From Alistipes sp. (GTDB lineage Bacteria; Bacteroidota; Bacteroidia; Bacteroidales; Rikenellaceae): a stretch of 36,905 nucleotides of DNA. The stretch's first letter is position 1. Each line of letters opens with the position of its first letter. Below are positions 34,089 through 36,905 of the stretch, one piece after another. A program made the translations under genes and the position numbers. A model generated the notes under the pieces. The model saw nothing but the letters and a program-made list of their open reading frames with translations, made no database searches and had not been told where the DNA came from. The DNA lies in assembly GCA_017558115.1 (NCBI GenBank), contig JAFYWG010000024.1:1-36905 (forward strand). The letters are read 5' to 3'.

Positions 34089-35174
34089 TTATATCATCTT
34101 TTTCAATGCAATCATAGCGTTCTGTATCTCTTGCTCCAAACACTCGATACGCTCCATAATCACCTCAGGTGCATCATAAGTAACCACCTCTCGCTCCACC
34201 TCCTTATACTTGTTGATTGAGAGGTCGTATCCCTTCTCACGAATCTCCTCAACAGGTACAAGGAACGACTGCTCCTTGCGAGTGCGCTCTGCCTCACCAG
34301 CCAGGTTATGGAAGCGCGCGACGACATCGGGGATATCGTTGTCAGCAATAGCATTACGCTTATCATCAAGAGAGAAGCCATCGGCCTTCATATCGTAGAA
34401 CCATACCTTATCAGTACCGCCAGCATTGGTCTTGGTGAAGATAAGGATAGCGGTAGACACTCCAGCATAGGGTTTAAACACGCCCGAAGGCATTGAGATA
34501 ACAGCCTCCAAACGGTGGTTGTCAATCAACTCCTTACGGATAGACTTGTGTCCTGTACTATTACCAAACAACACACCATCGGGAACGATACTTGCACATC
34601 TACCACCTGTCTGCAACATACGCACAAACAAGGCGAGAAACAACAACTCGGTCTTCTTGGTCTTAGTGATAGCCAGCAGTGACTTGCTCACAGCCTCATT
34701 ATCGAGGCTACCAGTAAACGGAGGGTTAGCCAAGCAGAGAGAGTAACGGTTCTCATCGGTGTTATCGGTAGAGAGGCTATCACGGTAAGCTATATCGGGG
34801 TTATCCACACCGTGCAACATAAGGTTCATAGCGCCGATACGTAACATAGTAGCATCAGTGTCGAAGCCGTGGAGCAGACCGCTCTTATAGTGGTCGGCAT
34901 TCTCCTTCTTCAAGAGCTCATTCTTATAGTGTTGCTGGATATACTTAGCGCTCTCCACGATAAAGCCAGCGCTACCCATAGCAGGGTCACAGATAGTATC
35001 CTTCAATGTGGGTCGCATAAGCTCAACCATCATACGGATAATGTGTCGAGGGGTACGGAACTGACCGTTGTTACCGCTGGCTGCCATCTTACCAAGCACA
35101 TACTCATAGACATCACCCATAGTGTCACGATTGTTCATATCGAGAGCATTGATACCCTCAACAATCTTAGTCAA
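34089..35174 (-). CDS. hsdM: Type I methyltransferase subunit M, C-terminal part (frameshifted from N-terminal part)
   Basis: The 361-codon frame carries the catalytic N6-adenine methyltransferase core: FRTPRHIIRMMVELMRP, SAM motif I DPAMGSAGF, and catalytic motif IV in LANPPF, then the family C-terminus GYDLSINKYKEVE. It lacks the N-terminal helical domain, which is encoded in a different frame just upstream. The only candidate start near the junction is TTG at 35174, overlapping the upstream TGA (TTGA). Joined, the two parts would make about 497 aa, the normal HsdM length. One missing C in the run AGCC(C)ACG would restore the family-like QSPRTLTKIVEGI. The catalytic part may be made by reinitiation or not at all. 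Confidence 0.88.
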   Translation of the reverse strand: MTKIVEGINALDMNNRDTMGDVYEYVLGKMAASGNNGQFRTPRHIIRMMVELMRPTLKDTICDPAMGSAGFIVESAKYIQQHYKNELLKKENADHYKSGLLHGFDTDATMLRIGAMNLMLHGVDNPDIAYRDSLSTDNTDENRYSLCLANPPFTGSLDNEAVSKSLLAITKTKKTELLFLALFVRMLQTGGRCASIVPDGVLFGNSTGHKSIRKELIDNHRLEAVISMPSGVFKPYAGVSTAILIFTKTNAGGTDKVWFYDMKADGFSLDDKRNAIADNDIPDVVARFHNLAGEAERTRKEQSFLVPVEEIREKGYDLSINKYKEVEREVVTYDAPEVIMERIECLEQEIQNAMIALKKMI

Positions 35175-35578
35175 GGTGCGTGGCTCTGAATCATAAATGT
35201 AGCATTGGCCATAAAGCGACTATATGCACTCTCCCTACCATCACTCAGGGTCTTGATAAAGACAAAGACATCCTTGCTGATAGTGCGATACATAGCCTCA
35301 GCCTCCATATTACGGAACACGCTCCAACGAAGCTGCTCATATGGGACATCCTTATCTGTATCGGGATTATGCCACACACCCTCCTTGAAGGTAGGGTCCT
35401 TCAATGCTGTACCCCAGGCATTGGCATTTGCCTCCTTGGTACGCTGAGCATCGTCAAGCATCTTCATAAAGAAGAGGTAGGTCATCTGCTCCAACACGGT
35501 CATTGGGTTAGTTATACCTCCTGCAAAAAAGGTATCCCATATACTATCGATGCGGTTTTTAATCTCGCCTGTAATCAT
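35171..35578 (-). CDS. hsdM: Type I methyltransferase subunit M, N-terminal part (truncated by frameshift)
   Basis: The 135-aa frame matches the HsdM N-terminal domain (ITGEIKNRIDSIWDTFFAGG, PMTVLEQMTYLFFMKMLDD), which contacts HsdS and DNA. It ends MIQSHAP-TGA, where an intact protein would continue QSPRTLTKIV in the minus-one frame. The start at 35578 is 2 bp after the stop of the 74-aa gene. On its own this fragment has no methyltransferase motifs. Either it and the downstream part assemble as a split subunit, or the gene is off in this isolate, or the base loss is a sequence error. Confidence 0.85.
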   Translation of the reverse strand: MITGEIKNRIDSIWDTFFAGGITNPMTVLEQMTYLFFMKMLDDAQRTKEANANAWGTALKDPTFKEGVWHNPDTDKDVPYEQLRWSVFRNMEAEAMYRTISKDVFVFIKTLSDGRESAYSRFMANATFMIQSHAP

Positions 35579-35580
35579 AG

Positions 35581-35805
35581 TTATTCTGCTTTAGATGCTG
35601 TTAATAGAGTGCCCTTGCGAATGGTACAATACTTATTGCGATATGGTTTGTCGGGCGCAATACCATAGTTGGCAAGACTCTTATAACCGATACCTATCTG
35701 CTCCTTACCAAAGTGGTCACACAGAGCCTTGACCGAGCCAAAATAGTAGTGCTCGGCATTAAGCTCAAGATGAACGACCGAGCGCTCTTGTTTATCCGTT
35801 GCCAT
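35581..35805 (-). CDS. Small conserved-looking protein leading the hsdM operon, function unknown
   Basis: The 74-aa product from the ATG at 35805 is soluble, starts MATDKQERSVVHLELNAEHY and contains YFGSVKALCDHFGKEQIGIG and PYRNKYCTIRKGTLL. The frame continues 56 codons upstream, but that part is AT-rich, hydrophobic and runs across the promoter region, so I rejected it. I do not recognise the family with certainty. From memory, similar short FGS...IRKG proteins occur next to restriction or mobile genes in Bacteroidetes. It lies 2 bp before hsdM, and a small DNA-binding or control role is possible but unproven. Confidence 0.7.
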   Translation of the reverse strand: MATDKQERSVVHLELNAEHYYFGSVKALCDHFGKEQIGIGYKSLANYGIAPDKPYRNKYCTIRKGTLLTASKAE

Positions 35806-35826
35806 AGTTTTAATCCAATTTAGATG

Positions 35827-35856
35827 TAAAGTTAGCAAAAAGTGGAAAATAATCAA
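35827..35856 (-). promoter_or_regulatory. Candidate promoter of the 74-aa/hsdM/hsdS operon
   Basis: On the minus strand TTG (35856-35854) and TAACTTTA (35834-35827, one base off consensus) are 19 bp apart, 22 bp before the ATG at 35805. Confidence 0.5.
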
Positions 35857-35884
35857 AATAATCCATAAAATTATTATTGAAAGT

Positions 35885-35915
35885 TTGGATATATTAAATA
35901 TATTCCATATTTTTG
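35885..35915 (+). promoter_or_regulatory. sigma-ABfr promoter of the serine recombinase
   Basis: TTG at 35885-35887 and a perfect TATTTTTG at 35908-35915 are 20 bp apart. The predicted leader is about 17 nt. It is back to back with the hsdM-operon promoter. Confidence 0.65.
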
Positions 35916-35938
35916 TATCAAAATAAAAAACATCAGTT

Positions 35939-36559
35939 ATGGCAAAGGTAGTAATATATGCTCGTGTGAGCACAGCAACTCAGGATTACGACAGACAGCT
36001 CGTAGAGCTAAGGGAGTACGCACGCAAAATGGAGTACGATGTGGTGGCAGAATTCACCGAGAAGGTGTCGGGCGCTAAGAAGGTTGAGGAGCGCGCACAG
36101 ATGATGGAGTTACTCTCGTTCGTTGAGAGTAACAAGGTCGACAAGGTGTTGATATACGAGTGTTCACGCTTGTCACGCCGTGCAGTTGACTTTCTCACTA
36201 TCATCGAGCATCTGACCGCAATGAAGGTAAGCGTGTACATCCTCCAGAATGGTTTAGAGACTCTACTTCCCAATGGCCAGCCTAACCCCATCGCTCAGCT
36301 CGTAATGGGCATCCTTGCTCAGTTCAATAGTATGGAGCGTAGCCTTATCAGAAGCCGTATGGAGTCGGGATATAACCACTACCGTCAGCAGGGTGGACAG
36401 GTGGGTCGCAAGGTTGGTTACCGCAAGAGCGAGGAGCAGATGAAGGCAGACTATGCAAAGGAGATTCAGCTACTCAAGAAGGGGCTCTCTTTACGCAATG
36501 TCAGCGCCATCACCAATACCTCGGTCAACACCTTGAGGAAATTGAAACTTTTTTTGTAA
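35939..36559 (+). CDS. Serine recombinase (resolvase/invertase family)
   Basis: The 206-aa protein is a small serine recombinase. KVVIYARVSTATQDYDRQ holds the nucleophilic Ser near residue 10, and YECSRLSRRAVDF near 75-87 has the conserved Arg residues. The E-helix region (IAQLVMGILAQFNSMERSLI, then RSRMESGYN) is complete, and a short C-terminal HTH ends in ISLRNVSAITNTSVNTLRKL-like sequence. Such enzymes invert or resolve short DNA segments at paired sites. It is divergent from the hsdM operon, and I found no inverted pair of candidate sites in hsdS or around the gene, so its target is unknown. The last codons run through a seven-T stretch. Confidence 0.92.
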   Translation: MAKVVIYARVSTATQDYDRQLVELREYARKMEYDVVAEFTEKVSGAKKVEERAQMMELLSFVESNKVDKVLIYECSRLSRRAVDFLTIIEHLTAMKVSVYILQNGLETLLPNGQPNPIAQLVMGILAQFNSMERSLIRSRMESGYNHYRQQGGQVGRKVGYRKSEEQMKADYAKEIQLLKKGLSLRNVSAITNTSVNTLRKLKLFL

Positions 36560-36697
36560 AAAAATTGAATTTTATATGTTTTTCTCAAAAACTGCGTGTA
36601 TTTTTGCACAAACCTTATTATTCTAGGGTACAATCAATTAAATATTAATTCATTTTTATTTTATGAGTCCTTAAGAAAGTTAAATTTCAAGGGTTAT
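36560..36697 (+). promoter_or_regulatory. AT-rich promoter region with a perfect -7 element
   Basis: TATTTTTG at 36599-36606 matches TAnnTTTG fully, but no clear TTG lies 19-21 bp upstream. If used, transcription would start near 36613, giving a leader of about 210 nt before the ATG at 36822. No other feature is visible in this stretch. Confidence 0.4.
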
Positions 36698-36775
36698 ATG
36701 GCTATCCCGACCGACCAGAAGACACCGCCAATCGACCGTGCAGTGAGGCAAAAACCAGATAAACTCCGAGGATAA
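36698..36775 (+). CDS. Possible 25-aa small ORF in the leader
   Basis: ATG at 36698 opens a frame of 25 codons ending TAA at 36773-36775. The peptide (MAIPTDQKTPPIDRAVRQKP and five more residues) is Lys/Arg/Pro-rich and hydrophilic. Base composition rises sharply above the flanking AT-rich DNA exactly over this frame, which supports coding or structured RNA. It lies 46 bp before the next ATG and could be a leader peptide. A chance ORF cannot be excluded. Confidence 0.35.
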   Translation: MAIPTDQKTPPIDRAVRQKPDKLRG

Positions 36776-36821
36776 ACAAACAACCAAGGAGTGTGCGAGA
36801 GCACGATATAACTTATATATA

Positions 36822-36905
36822 ATGTTTCTAAAAGAAGATATCAATGAAACATTCATTACACAATTTGAGCAGTTGGGCATTACCAACACCGACGACATAA
36901 TTACC
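36822..36905 (+). CDS. Unidentified gene, N-terminal 28 codons only
   Basis: ATG at 36822 opens a frame to the window edge. The visible N-terminus begins MFLKEDINETFITQFEQLG and looks like the start of a soluble helical protein. A GTGC-GAGA-GCAC hairpin lies just upstream, near 36793-36804. Too little is visible to name a family. Confidence 0.4.
   Translation, partial: MFLKEDINETFITQFEQLGITNTDDIIT

Noticed and set aside
35160..35190. Programmed frameshift at the hsdM junction
   Set aside because: Joining the parts needs a minus-one shift, but no X-XXY-YYZ heptamer precedes the TGA. The CCU-UGA-C resembles the prfB site, but a plus-one shift there leads at once to a TAA.
35806..35973. N-terminal extension of the 74-aa protein
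   Set aside because: It is AT-rich, runs through both promoters and overlaps the recombinase start.
36680..36898. 72-aa minus-strand ORF at the right edge
   Set aside because: It has no recognisable pattern, crosses the leader hairpin and is antisense to the likely downstream gene start.
1..36905. tRNA, rRNA or insertion sequence
   Set aside because: None was recognised in any gene-free gap. No transposase motif other than the serine recombinase was seen.

Overview
This looks like chromosomal DNA of a gut-type member of the Bacteroidales. The signs are fimbrillin (Mfa-like) lipoproteins, BACON, DUF4988 and FISUMP domains, start codons mostly without Shine-Dalgarno sites, and many promoters of the Bacteroidetes sigma-ABfr form (TTG, about 20 bp, TAnnTTTG). 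A Rikenellaceae or Prevotellaceae-like genome is possible, but the sequence alone does not settle the genus.

Left part (1-10.2 kb), housekeeping and metabolism. A NuoL/HyfB-type proton-pumping membrane subunit is cut by the left edge, with rsmE just upstream of it on the same strand. They are divergent from two tandem M3-family zinc peptidase lipoproteins. A terminator and an REP-like inverted repeat follow, then a small membrane-anchored DUF6549-like protein, aspartate ammonia-lyase and, convergent to it, glutamate decarboxylase.

Middle (10.5-24.5 kb), one long minus-strand run of five lipoproteins that probably form one surface-display operon. Two are very large fusions: fimbrillin-like N-terminus, BspA-type leucine-rich repeats, BACON-like domain and M64 metallopeptidase. 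The M64 motif reads HEAGGH, one residue longer than HExxH. Between them lie a fimbrillin-only lipoprotein and a lipoprotein with three coiled-coil/DUF4988 units joined by collagen-like Gly-X-Y tracts. The last gene joins a fimbrillin domain to a FISUMP domain. The promoter has a dyad at the expected transcription start and a run of nine G in the leader.

Right part (24.9-36.9 kb), a defence island. A type I restriction-modification locus appears as two transcription units. Unit one is a 74-aa protein, hsdM (broken by an apparent one-base frameshift), an AlbA_2/ATPase regulator-like gene, a membrane coiled-coil protein and hsdS. Unit two is rloA (AAA ATPase), rloB (TOPRIM-like) and hsdR, with its own promoter overlaid by a 12-bp inverted repeat. 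A serine recombinase is divergent from the hsdM unit. After it come an AT-rich promoter region, a possible 25-codon small ORF and the first 28 codons of an unidentified gene.

The least ordinary items are the protease-fimbrillin fusions with the extended zinc motif and Cys cluster, the rloAB-hsdR unit with a promoter-covering operator-like dyad beside a frameshifted hsdM, and a probable minus-strand small RNA ending at the 24.64 kb terminator.
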